Assembly (NCBI GenBank): GCA_018819175.1
Contig: JAHJQQ010000041.1
Span: forward strand, 11,835-75,834
DNA length: 64,000 bases
Origin: Gammaproteobacteria bacterium
GTDB taxonomy: Bacteria; Pseudomonadota; Gammaproteobacteria; Thiohalobacterales; Thiohalobacteraceae
Reading direction: 5' to 3'
The notes under the pieces were generated by a model. That model searched no databases and had not been told where the DNA came from. It saw only the letters and a program-made list of their open reading frames with translations. Position numbers and translations under genes: made by a program. Below are positions 9,323 to 18,451 of the stretch, piece after piece. Numbering within the stretch: position 1 is the stretch's first letter; every line of letters begins with the position of its first letter.

Positions 9323-9766
9323 TCATGACCGCAGCTTGTCGCCATCGGTCCGTTCGGCCTGATGCATCCTTAATCTTACTCGCAGGCGCCGAAACGCCGG
9401 TTCCGGCAGCTCATCCGGAAACAGGGGGATATGACGCAGCCGTCGTGAATTAATCGGCCGCAGAGGCAGAATAACCAGCCAGGTTTGTACGAACGCTATC
9501 CCTTCCAGCTGAGCACTGACTGCGATGCCGTTCTCATACAGCGTCCATTGATCATCACTCCGCCACAACAGTGTGAGCGGTGATGCAGTGCGTGTGCGAT
9601 ACAGGCTCAACATCAGACAGGCCAGGACAACGGTTATCAACCAAGGCGATTGCAACAGGGGTAAGGTTGTAAGGACGGCAAGATGCGTCAACCAACGCCA
9701 AATGCGACGCCGGCGTGTCGGTTGTATATCAAGTCGCAGCGGCGCCGCGAATACGTTGGACGACAT
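9323..9766 (-). CDS. ygfX: YgfX/CptA-family membrane protein
   Basis: A 147-residue protein from ATG 9766, whose start lies inside sdhE (38 nt overlap). It has two close membrane segments near residues 24-55 (WLTHLAVLTTLPLL and ITVVLACLMLSL) and a soluble C-terminal part. Position directly after sdhE, length and the N-terminal PLRLDIQPTRRRR pattern match YgfX (CptA), which in E. coli is encoded with SdhE (CptB) and was proposed to act as a toxin on the cytoskeleton, although the operon is also explained by flavoprotein assembly. The sequence is divergent, so the call rests mainly on topology and context. Confidence 0.75.
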   Translation of the reverse strand: MSSNVFAAPLRLDIQPTRRRRIWRWLTHLAVLTTLPLLQSPWLITVVLACLMLSLYRTRTASPLTLLWRSDDQWTLYENGIAVSAQLEGIAFVQTWLVILPLRPINSRRLRHIPLFPDELPEPAFRRLRVRLRMHQAERTDGDKLRS

Positions 9767-9992
9767 CGGCGACTTCCTTGTCGCTGGGGCGTTGACGACC
9801 GAGCAACCATTCCAGGAGCACGGCGTCGGGGCTATCCAATAAGCGCAGAAAGGCCTGTGCGCCGGTGGCATCCAGATCGGCATAACCCGTATCCAGAAAC
9901 TGCAGCAACAGCAGATCCAGCTCGCGCATCCCGCGCCGGCACTGCCAACGCAACCGGTTAATTTCAGTAGCGTCTGGTAGCACCTGCATCAC
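9729..9992 (-). CDS. sdhE: succinate dehydrogenase flavinylation factor SdhE
   Basis: An 87-residue cytosolic protein. The RRGMRELD motif (about residues 19-26) matches the conserved RGxxE surface of SdhE/SDH5, which binds the flavoprotein subunit and promotes covalent attachment of FAD. The remaining helical sequence with LLEWLLGRQRPSD is also typical. It overlaps the 3' end of sdhB by 4 nt (ATGA), so it is translated with the operon it serves. Confidence 0.93.
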   Translation of the reverse strand: MMQVLPDATEINRLRWQCRRGMRELDLLLLQFLDTGYADLDATGAQAFLRLLDSPDAVLLEWLLGRQRPSDKEVADVVQRIRGAAAT

Positions 9993-10690
9993 ATCGACCG
10001 CTTCAGCATCAATTCTTTGATGTGGCCGATAGCGCGGGTCGGGTTGAGTCCCTTGGGGCAGACCTCGACACAGTTCATAATGGTATGACAGCGGAATAAC
10101 TTGAACGGGCCTTCGAGTTCATCGAGGCGCACATCGGTCGCCTGATCACGACTGTCGGCAAGAAAACGCCAGGATTGCAGCAATGCCGCCGGACCCAGAA
10201 ATTTATCCGGGTTCCACCAGAAGGACGGACAACTGGTGGAACAGCAGGCGCAGAGGATGCATTCGTACAAACCGTCGAGCTTATCCCGGTCGGCCGGCGA
10301 TTGCAGACGCTCGACCTCCGGCTCGGGATCATTATTGATGAGATAGGGTTTGGCGGTACGGTATTGGGTATAGAACTGTGTCAGATCCACGATCAGATCG
10401 CGAATCACCGGCAGCCCCGGCAACGGGCGCAATTCAATCGGTGATTTCAACTGGGCCAGCGGCGTGACACAGGCCAAACCGTTTCGACCATTGATGTTCA
10501 TGCCATCCGATCCGCACACGCCTTCCTGACAGGAGCGCCGGAAACTCAGTGTTTCATCCTGCGCTTTCAGCTCCAGCAAGGCGTCCAGCAGCATCCAGCC
10601 CGGTTGCAGCTGGTCTTCACCCAGTTCGTAATCCTGCATGTAGGGCTTGCTGTCTTTATCCGGATCGAAACGGTAGATGGAAAATTTCAT
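9989..10690 (-). CDS. sdhB: succinate dehydrogenase iron-sulfur subunit
   Basis: A 233-residue subunit of complex II. The [2Fe-2S] ligands are in CQEGVCGSDGMN plus the downstream GLAC; the Asp in GSDG replaces a Cys as in E. coli SdhB. The [4Fe-4S] and [3Fe-4S] ligands are in CILCACCSTSCPSFWWN and CHTIMNCVEVCPKGL. It passes electrons from FAD to ubiquinone at the inner face of the membrane. It is separated from sdhA by 130 nt that hold an inverted repeat, unlike the tight junctions elsewhere in the operon. Confidence 0.97.
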   Translation of the reverse strand: MKFSIYRFDPDKDSKPYMQDYELGEDQLQPGWMLLDALLELKAQDETLSFRRSCQEGVCGSDGMNINGRNGLACVTPLAQLKSPIELRPLPGLPVIRDLIVDLTQFYTQYRTAKPYLINNDPEPEVERLQSPADRDKLDGLYECILCACCSTSCPSFWWNPDKFLGPAALLQSWRFLADSRDQATDVRLDELEGPFKLFRCHTIMNCVEVCPKGLNPTRAIGHIKELMLKRSM

Positions 10691-10702
10691 AAAATCAGGT
10701 CC

Positions 10703-10815
10703 GAGGTGCTAGGCGCTAGGGCCAAGGTTGTTAAAGAGGTTCCGTTAAACCGCGTGTAAGTAGACATCACTGAACATTCAGCCCCCTCGCCCCTAGAACC
10801 TAGCGCCTAGTACCT
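10703..10815. repeat. inverted repeat inside the sdh operon, between sdhA and sdhB
   Basis: Arms GAGGTGCTAGGCGCTAGGG (10704-10722) and the near complement CCCTAGAACCTAGCGCCTAG (10791-10810) bracket about 68 nt. Each arm contains a smaller palindrome around CTAGGCGCTAG. The element fills nearly the whole gap in an otherwise overlapping operon and would form a long stem-loop in the transcript. Confidence 0.75.
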
Positions 10816-10820
10816 ATTAT

Positions 10821-12584
10821 CTAATATACCCGTGGCTTAGGCGGGAAAGTATCGACCGTGACCGGTTTGAGGCGCACCGGTTTGTAGTCCATACGCCGTC
10901 CCTCTTTATAGAACAGACTATGGCGCATCCATTGAGCGTCATCACGATCCGGATGATCGACCCGTGAATGGGCGCCGCGGCTTTCACGGCGCTCCAATGC
11001 GGACTTGACCGTCGCCAGCGCGATATCCATCAGATTCTCCAACTCCAGGGCCTCGATGCGCGCGGTATTGAAAACCTTGCTGTGATCCTTGATATAGGCG
11101 TTCTGCAGGCGCTGTTCCAGTTCGATGACCTTATCGACACCTTGCTGAAGGATTGTCTCGTTGCGGAACACACCACAATATTTTTCCATACAGGTTTGCA
11201 GCTCGCGTTTAAGACCATCGATCGTCTCACTGCCCTCACGGCGATCCCAGCGCGTCAGCCGCGCCATGGCCTGTTCCACGCTGTCATCGTTCAGCGCCCG
11301 GTGGTAACGGGTCTCTTTCAAATGCTCGATAATGTGATTGGCCGCGGCGCGACCGAACACCAGGATATCCAGCAGCGAGTTGCCACCCAAGCGATTGGCA
11401 CCGTGCACCGATACGCAGGCACATTCACCCGCGGCATACAGACCCAGCACTGGCTCTTCCGGGCCGTTGTGTTCCGGGACCACAACCTGGCCATAGCGGT
11501 TGGTCGGGATGCCGCCCATGGTGTAATGCGCGGTCGGATAGACCGGAATCGGCGTCTCGGCGGGGTCCATGTAGAGAAAGGTCTTGACCGTCTCGCGGAT
11601 GCCCGGCAAACGCTTGGAAACAACATCCACGCCAAGATGATCCAGCTTCAGCAACACATGATCTTTTTGCGGACCACAGCCACGACCTTCCTGCACCTCG
11701 GTGTAAATGGCGCGGCTGACCACATCACGACTGGCAAGATCTTTCGCCTTCGGCGCATAGCGTTCCATGAACCGCTCGCCTTCACCGTTGAGCAGATAAC
11801 CGCCCTCGCCGCGCGCACCCTCGGTGATGAGCATGCCCTTGCCGGCAATGCCGGTGGGGTGAAACTGGAAGAACTCCATGTCCTGCAGCGGTATCCCGGC
11901 GCGCAGGGCCATGGCCATGCCATCGCCGGTATTGATGAGCGCATTGGTGTTGGTGCGGAACAGCTGCCCCGCCCCGCCGGTGGCCAGCAAGGTCGTTTTG
12001 GACTCGATGACCAGCGGCTCGCCGGTCGCTATTTCCAATACCAGCGCGCCAAGCACATTGCCCTCGGCATCGCGCAGGAGATCGATGGCGAAATACTCAT
12101 CGAAGAAATGCGTGCGCGCGCGGATATTCTGCTGATACAGGGAATGCAGAATGGCATGCCCGGTACGATCGGCCGCGGCACAGGTGCGCGCCGCCTGCTC
12201 GCCACCGAAATTGCGGCTCTGACCGCCAAAGGCACGCTGATAAATCTTGCCATTGTCCAGACGTGAAAACGGGACACCCATGTGTTCGAGCTCATACACT
12301 ACGCGCGGTGCCGCGCGACACATGTATTCAATGGCATCCTGATCGCCGAGGTAATCGCTGCCCTTGACGGTATCGAACATGTGCCAGTGCCAATTGTCGG
12401 GCAAGACATTGGCCAGGGCGGCGTTCACTCCGCCTTGCGCCGCCACGGTGTGTGAGCGGGTCGGAAACACCTTGGAGACCACGGCTACGTGCGCTTCGGC
12501 CTGCGCCAACTGGAGGGCGGCACGCAAACCACCGCCGCCGGCACCGATAATCAATGTGTCGAACTTACGACGCGGAATAGTCAT
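10821..12584 (-). CDS. sdhA: succinate dehydrogenase flavoprotein subunit
   Basis: A 587-residue FAD protein oxidising succinate to fumarate. It starts MTIPRRKFDTLIIGAGGGG, with the Rossmann GxGxxG directly after the start; longer in-frame extensions lie inside sdhD. The covalent-FAD His is in SHTVAAQGG, and the active-site segments HPTG, EGARGEGG and GANRLGGNS are present, with RYGQVV and HYTMGGIP also matching. The ATG overlaps the sdhD stop by 4 nt. A 432-codon open frame on the opposite strand (10968-12266) is a coding shadow. Confidence 0.97.
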   Translation of the reverse strand: MTIPRRKFDTLIIGAGGGGLRAALQLAQAEAHVAVVSKVFPTRSHTVAAQGGVNAALANVLPDNWHWHMFDTVKGSDYLGDQDAIEYMCRAAPRVVYELEHMGVPFSRLDNGKIYQRAFGGQSRNFGGEQAARTCAAADRTGHAILHSLYQQNIRARTHFFDEYFAIDLLRDAEGNVLGALVLEIATGEPLVIESKTTLLATGGAGQLFRTNTNALINTGDGMAMALRAGIPLQDMEFFQFHPTGIAGKGMLITEGARGEGGYLLNGEGERFMERYAPKAKDLASRDVVSRAIYTEVQEGRGCGPQKDHVLLKLDHLGVDVVSKRLPGIRETVKTFLYMDPAETPIPVYPTAHYTMGGIPTNRYGQVVVPEHNGPEEPVLGLYAAGECACVSVHGANRLGGNSLLDILVFGRAAANHIIEHLKETRYHRALNDDSVEQAMARLTRWDRREGSETIDGLKRELQTCMEKYCGVFRNETILQQGVDKVIELEQRLQNAYIKDHSKVFNTARIEALELENLMDIALATVKSALERRESRGAHSRVDHPDRDDAQWMRHSLFYKEGRRMDYKPVRLKPVTVDTFPPKPRVY

Positions 12585-12934
12585 TGCGTCGCTCCACGCA
12601 AAACAGCGATAAACAGAACCCGCAGCGACCAGAGGCCACAGCCGGTCAGGGTCAGGGCCACGACCATGAATAATGCAATGCGCAGCCCCGTGTGCTGGAC
12701 ATAGTCCATAATCACGTCGCGGATGCCGACCCAGGCATGGATAAGTATCGAAAGAATAAACAGACCCGTGGTGAGATTGACCAACGGATCGGCAATCCAA
12801 CCCTGCCAGTCGGCGAAGTCCTGCACCGGGTAGGTATAGAAATACTGCAGCAGATAGGCCAGGAACAGCAGCATGTACAACGCCGTGATGCGTTGCAACA
12901 GCCAGGCGCGCAGTCCATGCGCCTGCCGGCTCAC
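12581..12934 (-). CDS. sdhD: succinate dehydrogenase membrane anchor subunit
   Basis: A 117-residue three-helix membrane subunit. It opens with SRQAHGLRAWLLQRITALY, the usual SdhD N-terminus with the Arg-Ile-Thr-Ala segment of the quinone site, and contains HAWVGIRDVIMDYV, in which the His is the expected haem b ligand and the Asp-Tyr pair lines the ubiquinone pocket. The ATG overlaps the sdhC stop by 4 nt and its stop overlaps the sdhA start. Confidence 0.95.
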   Translation of the reverse strand: MSRQAHGLRAWLLQRITALYMLLFLAYLLQYFYTYPVQDFADWQGWIADPLVNLTTGLFILSILIHAWVGIRDVIMDYVQHTGLRIALFMVVALTLTGCGLWSLRVLFIAVLRGATQ

Positions 12935-13311
12935 CAGATGCTCCAGAGAAACAGCAGCGCCAGTAGTGGCGCGGCGATATTCACTGCCAGAGCCGAAGCA
13001 CGCGCGGTCGATTTAAGCACACCCACGTCCACGTCAATCAGCAGAAACCGCAATCCCGCGAGGGCATGATGAAAAATCGACCAGGCCAACACCACTTGCA
13101 CGAGACGCAGCAGCGGCGATGACAGTAGTGCGGCGGCCTGCTCAAAACCCGCTTGGCCCTGCAAGGAGAGATCCAGCAGAAACGCGGCCAGAGGCAAGCT
13201 GAGGAAGAGAAAGATACCGGAGACACGGTGTCCGATAGACGCGACCGCGCCGACGGGCATGCGGATCAGTAGAAGATTGAGGAACTTTGGCCTTGACGCA
13301 GTGTGTGGCAT
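12931..13311 (-). CDS. sdhC: succinate dehydrogenase cytochrome b556 subunit
   Basis: A 126-residue three-helix subunit and first gene of the sdhCDAB-sdhE-ygfX operon. The N-terminal SIGHRVSGIFLF carries the conserved Ser and Arg of the quinone site, and HHALAGLRFLLID carries the haem b ligand His. The 140 nt to the divergent ygfZ gene must contain the promoter; a TATAAA-like box lies about 25 nt before the start, without a convincing -35 partner. Confidence 0.95.
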   Translation of the reverse strand: MPHTASRPKFLNLLLIRMPVGAVASIGHRVSGIFLFLSLPLAAFLLDLSLQGQAGFEQAAALLSSPLLRLVQVVLAWSIFHHALAGLRFLLIDVDVGVLKSTARASALAVNIAAPLLALLFLWSIW

Positions 13312-13451
13312 AACCGACCTGAATAAGGTTTCGCGTGTTTATAACACCGTGCGCAGGGTTATGCCAGCCTGTGTTACCACAACCACTGTCAGGCTGACAC
13401 GCACGCGTGGATTGACTACCATTGCGCGGATAGCTGCGGGGGGATTTAAAG

Positions 13452-14501
13452 ATGAACAGTGCATGGGAAACTTTTTTGCAGAATAACGGCGCCGAGTTCG
13501 ATGGCGGGCAAACGGTCGTCAGTTTCGGTTCGCTCCGGCGTGAACTGAGCATGGCACTGACCGGCACCGTGTTCGCCGACCTCTCCCAGTTGGGAATACT
13601 GGCCGTGCGGGGCAAGGATGCGGCAACCTTTCTGCAGGGGCAGTGCACCAATGATGTCGTGAATCTCGCAGAGTCTCATAGCCAACTGAATGGCATCTGC
13701 AGCCCCAAGGGCCGTTTCCTGGCAACCTTCCGCGTGTTCCGCGATGGCGAGGGATATCTGCTGAGCATGCCGCGACAGATGTTGGAAGGCGTCGCCAAGC
13801 GTCTGCAGATGTTCATTATGCGCAGTGCCGTGATCCTGACAGACGCCAGCGACCAGAGCATCAGGCTGGGCGTTTCCGGTCCAGCGGCCATGACCGAACT
13901 CTCCGCATTGATCAGCAGCCTGCCCTCCGCCGTCGATGAAGTCGTGCGCTCGGGTGAATACACTGTCGTGCAAATTCCCGGTGTGCAGCCACGCTTCGAA
14001 GTGCATGGTCCCATCGCCGCCATGCAGAAACTCTGGGAAACGCTGAATGTCCGCGCCGCGCCGGTGGGCACTTCGGCCTGGCAGTTACTGGATATCCTGG
14101 CGGGTCTACCGGTGATCACGCCGGAAACCACTGATGCCTTTGTCCCGCAGATGGTGAACTATCAATTGATCGGCGGCGTGAGTTTCAAAAAGGGCTGTTA
14201 CACGGGTCAGGAGGTTGTGGCCCGCATGCAGTATCTTGGCAAACTGAAACGCCAGATGTATCTGGCTAAAATTCAGAGCGACGCCGCGCCACAACCGGGC
14301 AATGATCTCTACAGTCCAGCCGATAAAGAACAGAGTGCCGGCAAGATCGTCTCTGCCGAGCCACATCCGGACGGGGGTTACATGGTCTTGGCGGTTATTC
14401 AGATAGCCAGCCAGGAGGCAGGGCCGCTGCATCTGGGGAGTAGCGAAGGACCGGTACTGGAGTTTGCCGAACTGCCGTATGCGCTAGCTACGCCGGCCTG
14501 A
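13452..14501 (+). CDS. ygfZ: tRNA-modifying/folate-binding protein YgfZ
   Basis: A 349-residue GcvT-like protein. The family signature K-G-C-Y-T-G-Q-E is intact (KKGCYTGQEVVARMQY, about residues 252-267), including the Cys that is essential in E. coli YgfZ. The N-terminal half has the usual GKDAATFLQGQCTNDV segment. YgfZ binds tetrahydrofolate and supports certain iron-sulfur enzymes, among them MiaB and succinate dehydrogenase, which fits its divergent position next to sdh. Start at 13452 has an upstream GGGGGGATTTAAAG purine stretch. Confidence 0.95.
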   Translation: MNSAWETFLQNNGAEFDGGQTVVSFGSLRRELSMALTGTVFADLSQLGILAVRGKDAATFLQGQCTNDVVNLAESHSQLNGICSPKGRFLATFRVFRDGEGYLLSMPRQMLEGVAKRLQMFIMRSAVILTDASDQSIRLGVSGPAAMTELSALISSLPSAVDEVVRSGEYTVVQIPGVQPRFEVHGPIAAMQKLWETLNVRAAPVGTSAWQLLDILAGLPVITPETTDAFVPQMVNYQLIGGVSFKKGCYTGQEVVARMQYLGKLKRQMYLAKIQSDAAPQPGNDLYSPADKEQSAGKIVSAEPHPDGGYMVLAVIQIASQEAGPLHLGSSEGPVLEFAELPYALATPA

Positions 14502-14505
14502 CCAT

Positions 14506-14533
14506 CGTCATACCGGCTAATGCCGGAATGACG
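14506..14533. repeat. single palindromic unit of the GTCATTCCGGC repeat family
   Basis: CGTCATACCGGCTAATGCCG followed by GAATGACG forms one imperfect hairpin between the convergent ygfZ and the GAF-GGDEF-EAL gene, 4 nt after the ygfZ stop. It may act as a bidirectional terminator, though no T tract follows. Confidence 0.75.
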
Positions 14534-14546
14534 ATTGGGCAACTAC

Positions 14547-16517
14547 TCAACCAACGTCGCTGGTCTTTACTATTTGCGGAAGTATCCAGCGGGTGTTTTC
14601 CAGGAAACGCGTAAATTCGTCTGCCGGTTGCGGACGACCTATGTAATAACCCTGCGCCATATCGCAGCCCATATCGCGTAATAAATTTAACGACACTTCG
14701 TTCTCGACACCTTCAGCGATTACAGCAAGACCCAGATTGTGCGCGAGATCCACCGTGGAACGCACGATCACGGCATCGTCGCGATCATCCACCATGTCCT
14801 TGACAAAGGATCTATCGATTTTGAGTTCGCCAACCGGCAGCTTTCTCAAACGACTAAGCGAAGAATGACCGGTTCCAAAGTCGTCTATGGAGAACTGCAC
14901 GCCCTGTTCACGCAACCGTGCCAACACACCACTGACCCTGGCATGTTCGCTCAAGAACACACTTTCCGTGATTTCCAGTATCAGACAGGACGGCGGTACA
15001 TCGCTGCGTTTCAGCAAGGAAACCAACTGCACCGGGAACTGCGGATCCAGCAGACTTTCCATAGACAGATTCACGGCCACTGTCAGGTCAATACCCGCTG
15101 CATGCCAGTGCGCACACTGTTGTAACGCATGCTCAATAGCCCAGACCGTAAAAGGTCTAATCAGGCCCGTCTGTTCCATAATGGGGATGAATTCATCCGG
15201 TGGCACGAAACCGCGCTTGTTATGCGGCCAGCGGGCCAGCGCCTCGGCGCCGTAGAGCGTGCCGGTACGCAGATCAACCTTAGGTTGATAATACAATTCC
15301 AGTTCTCTATTGATCAGGGCTTGACGCAAATCTCCCACCAGGGTCAGGCGGCCCGGCTGATGCTCATCCGTATTCGCATCATAAATCTCAAAGCCATAGC
15401 GGGACCGTTTTGCGGCGTACATGGCAATATCCGCATGCTTCAATAATGTGCTGACGTCCATGCCATGCATTGGATAAACTGAGATGCCGATACTGGCGGA
15501 CACTGACAGACGTATACCATTGAGCTCGAACTCCGCATCAAGCGCCTCCAGCAATGAGCTGGCCAGATGACTCGCCATATCGCCGTCCGCATTGGGGATG
15601 ATCACGGCGAATTCATCACCACCCAACCGGCCAACCGTGTCAGAATGACGAAGCACCTCGGAGAAGCGTGTGGCGACCTGAATAATCAGTTGATCGCCCG
15701 CCTCGTGCCCTAAACTGTCATTCACCTCTTTGAAACGGTCGAGATCGACCATCAACACGGCAACTTTCTTTTTCTCCCGCTCCGCGACGAATAGCGCCTG
15801 TTTTAAACGGTCTTGCAGCAAAGTCCGATTCGGTAGCTGCGTGAGCTGATCATAGAGCGCCTGGTGTTCCAGTTCATTATTGATACTGATGAGATCATTG
15901 TTCAGTTGGCGTAATTCGATCTGATAGGTCTCAGCATGCAGCTTGGCTTCCTTGAGTGCTGCATAAGAGATGGCGTTTTCGATGGCGATGCTCACATGAC
16001 CCGCGAACAAAGACAGCAGATTCAAATCCTGACGGGTGAAATCACCACCGCCGAGTTTGTTGATACCGGCCAGGCCACCCAGAAACCGCCCCCTGCCGAT
16101 CATGGGCACCAGGATCAGCGTCCCGGCTTCACTCTCCCAACGGTTGCGTTCGATGGGTTCCAGTTCGTCCAGGACGCCACGCCACCAGGGGCGCTTATGC
16201 CGCCATACCCAACCACAGACACCGAAATCCAAGGGTAGACTCTGACCAACAATTTCATCGGCATTGATGCCCGCACCCGCACGATAGGTGTACTGCTCAG
16301 CATTGTCGTCCAGGACCGGTATCAGCAGCGTCTCTGCCTGAATCAATTCTCGGGCACGTTCCGCCACTAATTCGAAGACTTTCGAAAGATCGAGCTCACC
16401 GCCCACGGCAGTAACTGTTTCCTTAAGCAGCACAATTTCGCGCTCACGCAAACGCAACTCCGTTTCCAGATCGTGGAGTCGCTGTTCTTGAGCGTTACCT
16501 GACTGCAGCTGGGTCAC
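14547..16517 (-). CDS. GAF-GGDEF-EAL cytoplasmic c-di-GMP protein
   Basis: A 656-residue soluble protein. An N-terminal coiled-coil stretch (residues 10-40) is followed by a GAF domain (about 42-185), a linker helix, a GGDEF domain with intact RLGGDEFAVII near residue 305, and an EAL domain with AEALARW near 425. The EAL loop 6 (DDFGTGHSSL) and AEGVENEV motif are intact. Both synthesis and hydrolysis of c-di-GMP are possible, with the GAF domain as sensor. No signal peptide or membrane segment. The first codon at 16517 is GTG, with an ATG-free N-terminus (reads TQLQSGNAQ). It is convergent with ygfZ. Confidence 0.92.
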   Translation of the reverse strand: MTQLQSGNAQEQRLHDLETELRLREREIVLLKETVTAVGGELDLSKVFELVAERARELIQAETLLIPVLDDNAEQYTYRAGAGINADEIVGQSLPLDFGVCGWVWRHKRPWWRGVLDELEPIERNRWESEAGTLILVPMIGRGRFLGGLAGINKLGGGDFTRQDLNLLSLFAGHVSIAIENAISYAALKEAKLHAETYQIELRQLNNDLISINNELEHQALYDQLTQLPNRTLLQDRLKQALFVAEREKKKVAVLMVDLDRFKEVNDSLGHEAGDQLIIQVATRFSEVLRHSDTVGRLGGDEFAVIIPNADGDMASHLASSLLEALDAEFELNGIRLSVSASIGISVYPMHGMDVSTLLKHADIAMYAAKRSRYGFEIYDANTDEHQPGRLTLVGDLRQALINRELELYYQPKVDLRTGTLYGAEALARWPHNKRGFVPPDEFIPIMEQTGLIRPFTVWAIEHALQQCAHWHAAGIDLTVAVNLSMESLLDPQFPVQLVSLLKRSDVPPSCLILEITESVFLSEHARVSGVLARLREQGVQFSIDDFGTGHSSLSRLRKLPVGELKIDRSFVKDMVDDRDDAVIVRSTVDLAHNLGLAVIAEGVENEVSLNLLRDMGCDMAQGYYIGRPQPADEFTRFLENTRWILPQIVKTSDVG

Positions 16518-16734
16518 AACCGGGAAAACCTCGCTAAATAACCATCACTCAGGATTAAGCCTGACCTGATAGCCATTCGGTCGGCCACTCAGGTAAATCT
16601 CTTTAGCGAAATTAGCGATTTAGCACATAAAATGCAAATCGATATCGCAGTCTCGATTGAGCTGCGATTGAGTTCTACGGCGCAAGCATTTGTTATCTAT
16701 ATTTATTATTAATCATTCACTTATGAGATATTTA

Positions 16735-18228
16735 TCAAATAGGCCGCATTTGTGGGAACAACAGTACATCTCGGATCGAGGGCGCATCGGCAAACAACAT
16801 AACCAGACGATCGATACCAATACCCTCACCAGCCGTCGGCGGCATACCATGCTCCAGGGCACAGATGTAATCCGCGTCAAAGTGCATCGCCTCCTCATCA
16901 CCGGAGTCTTTGTCTTCAACCTGACGTTGGAAACGCTCGGCCTGATCTTCGGCATCGTTCAGCTCGGAAAAACCATTGGCGATTTCACGCCCACCAACAA
17001 AGAACTCAAAACGATCGGTTACGAAGGGATCAGCATCGTTACGACGAGCCAGCGGTGACACTTCGGTTGGATAGGCGGTAATGAAGGTTGGGTGTTTAAG
17101 GCGATGCTCGACAGTCTTTTCGAAAATCTCAATCTGCACCTTACCCAGGCCATAGCTGGGCTTGAGCGGAATACCCAGACGCTCCGCAATGGCGCGTGCG
17201 GTCGACAGATCATCCAGCTCTGCAGGCTGCATATCCGGATTGAAATGCAGAATGGATTCCTTAATGGTCATGCGCGCGAAGGGACTGCCGAAGTCATACT
17301 CTTCGCCTTGATACTGAATCTTACTGTTGCCGAGCAGCTGTAGCGCCATATTGCGCAGCAGCGTCTCAGTCAAATCCATCAGATCATGGTAGTCCGCATA
17401 GGCCTGATAGAATTCCAGCATGGTGAATTCGGGATTATGGCGCGTGGACAGGCCTTCATTGCGGAAATTGCGGTTGATCTCATACACCTTCTCGAAACCG
17501 CCCACGACCAGCCGCTTGAGATACAGTTCCGGCGCGATGCGCAGAAACAGCTGCATATCCAGCGCATTGTGATGCGTGGTAAAGGGTCGCGCGGTGGCGC
17601 CGCCGGGGATCATCTGCATCATTGGCGTTTCGACCTCCAGATATCCGCGATCGTTGAGGAAACTGCGGATGAACTGGACGATCTGCGTGCGCAATCTGAA
17701 CACCTGACGCGATGGCTCGCTCATGATCAGGTCCAGATAGCGCTGGCGATAGCGGGTTTCCTGATCGGACAGACCGTGAAATTTTTCCGGCAAAGGACGC
17801 AGCGACTTGGTCAACAGGCGAATCTGATCGACCTTGACACTCAGTTCGCCGGTCTTGGTTTTGAACAGCACACCTTCTGCGCCCAGGATATCGCCCACAT
17901 CCCACGCCTTGAAGGCCTGATAGACGCCTTCCGGCAAGCCATCACGCTCCAGGAACAATTGCATGCGACCGGACATATCCTGAATCTGCGTGAAACTGGC
18001 CTTGCCCATAATGCGCTTGGCCATCATGCGGCCCGCGATTCTTACGCGGTGGACATTGGTCGTGAAATATTCGGTGTCTTTTTCACCGTATTCGGCATGC
18101 AGCTCGCCGGCCATCACATCGCGGCGGAAATCGTTCGGAAAGGCGATACCGTTGGCGCGCAGTTGCTTGAGCTTTTCGCGGCGCTCGCTGATCAGTCGGT
18201 GTTCGTCTTGCTGAGAGTCGTCAGTCAT
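16735..18228 (-). CDS. lysS: lysyl-tRNA synthetase, class II
   Basis: A 497-residue enzyme charging tRNA-Lys. An OB-fold anticodon domain (about 55-150, with RIMGKASFTQIQDMSG) precedes the class II core: motif 1 around GYLEVETPMMQ, motif 2 FRNEGLSTRHNPEF and motif 3 GIGIDRLVML. The start at 18228 (MTDDSQQDEH) is preferred over an upstream extension to 18264 because that extension lies next to the dispersed repeat; an ATG one codon earlier is equally possible. It follows prfB on the same strand as in E. coli, but with a 220-nt repeat-filled gap. Confidence 0.96.
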   Translation of the reverse strand: MTDDSQQDEHRLISERREKLKQLRANGIAFPNDFRRDVMAGELHAEYGEKDTEYFTTNVHRVRIAGRMMAKRIMGKASFTQIQDMSGRMQLFLERDGLPEGVYQAFKAWDVGDILGAEGVLFKTKTGELSVKVDQIRLLTKSLRPLPEKFHGLSDQETRYRQRYLDLIMSEPSRQVFRLRTQIVQFIRSFLNDRGYLEVETPMMQMIPGGATARPFTTHHNALDMQLFLRIAPELYLKRLVVGGFEKVYEINRNFRNEGLSTRHNPEFTMLEFYQAYADYHDLMDLTETLLRNMALQLLGNSKIQYQGEEYDFGSPFARMTIKESILHFNPDMQPAELDDLSTARAIAERLGIPLKPSYGLGKVQIEIFEKTVEHRLKHPTFITAYPTEVSPLARRNDADPFVTDRFEFFVGGREIANGFSELNDAEDQAERFQRQVEDKDSGDEEAMHFDADYICALEHGMPPTAGEGIGIDRLVMLFADAPSIRDVLLFPQMRPI

Positions 18229-18250
18229 CATCAATTCCGTGGTAATTAAG

Positions 18251-18441
18251 TAGTGAACCGCCAAGACGCCAAGGACGCCAAGGAGTTTTGAACCGCCAAG
18301 GCGCCAAGAACGCCAAGGAATGTTAATGAGTGAGTAATCATGAATGATTTTAGCGATAACAATCTTGGCGGCCTTGGCGCCTTGGCGGTTCGCTCATTGT
18401 TCTTGGCGTCCTTGGCGTCCTTGGCGTCTTGGCGGTTCACT
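18251..18441. repeat. GCCAAGGACGCCAAGG repeat array with inverted copy
   Basis: Between prfB and lysS, the left half carries repeated GAACCGCCAAGACGCCAAGG-type units (18253-18320) and the right half (18363-18440) carries their reverse complement (CTTGGCGTCCTTGGCG). About 40 nt of AT-rich sequence separates them. The whole could fold into one very long hairpin and splits an operon that is compact in other gammaproteobacteria. Confidence 0.85.
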
Positions 18442-18451
18442 AAATTCAACA

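Noticed and set aside
10968..12266. 432-codon plus-strand open frame opposite sdhA
   Set aside because: It is a shadow of the GC-rich sdhA codons; the sdhA frame has all conserved motifs and the antisense frame resembles nothing.
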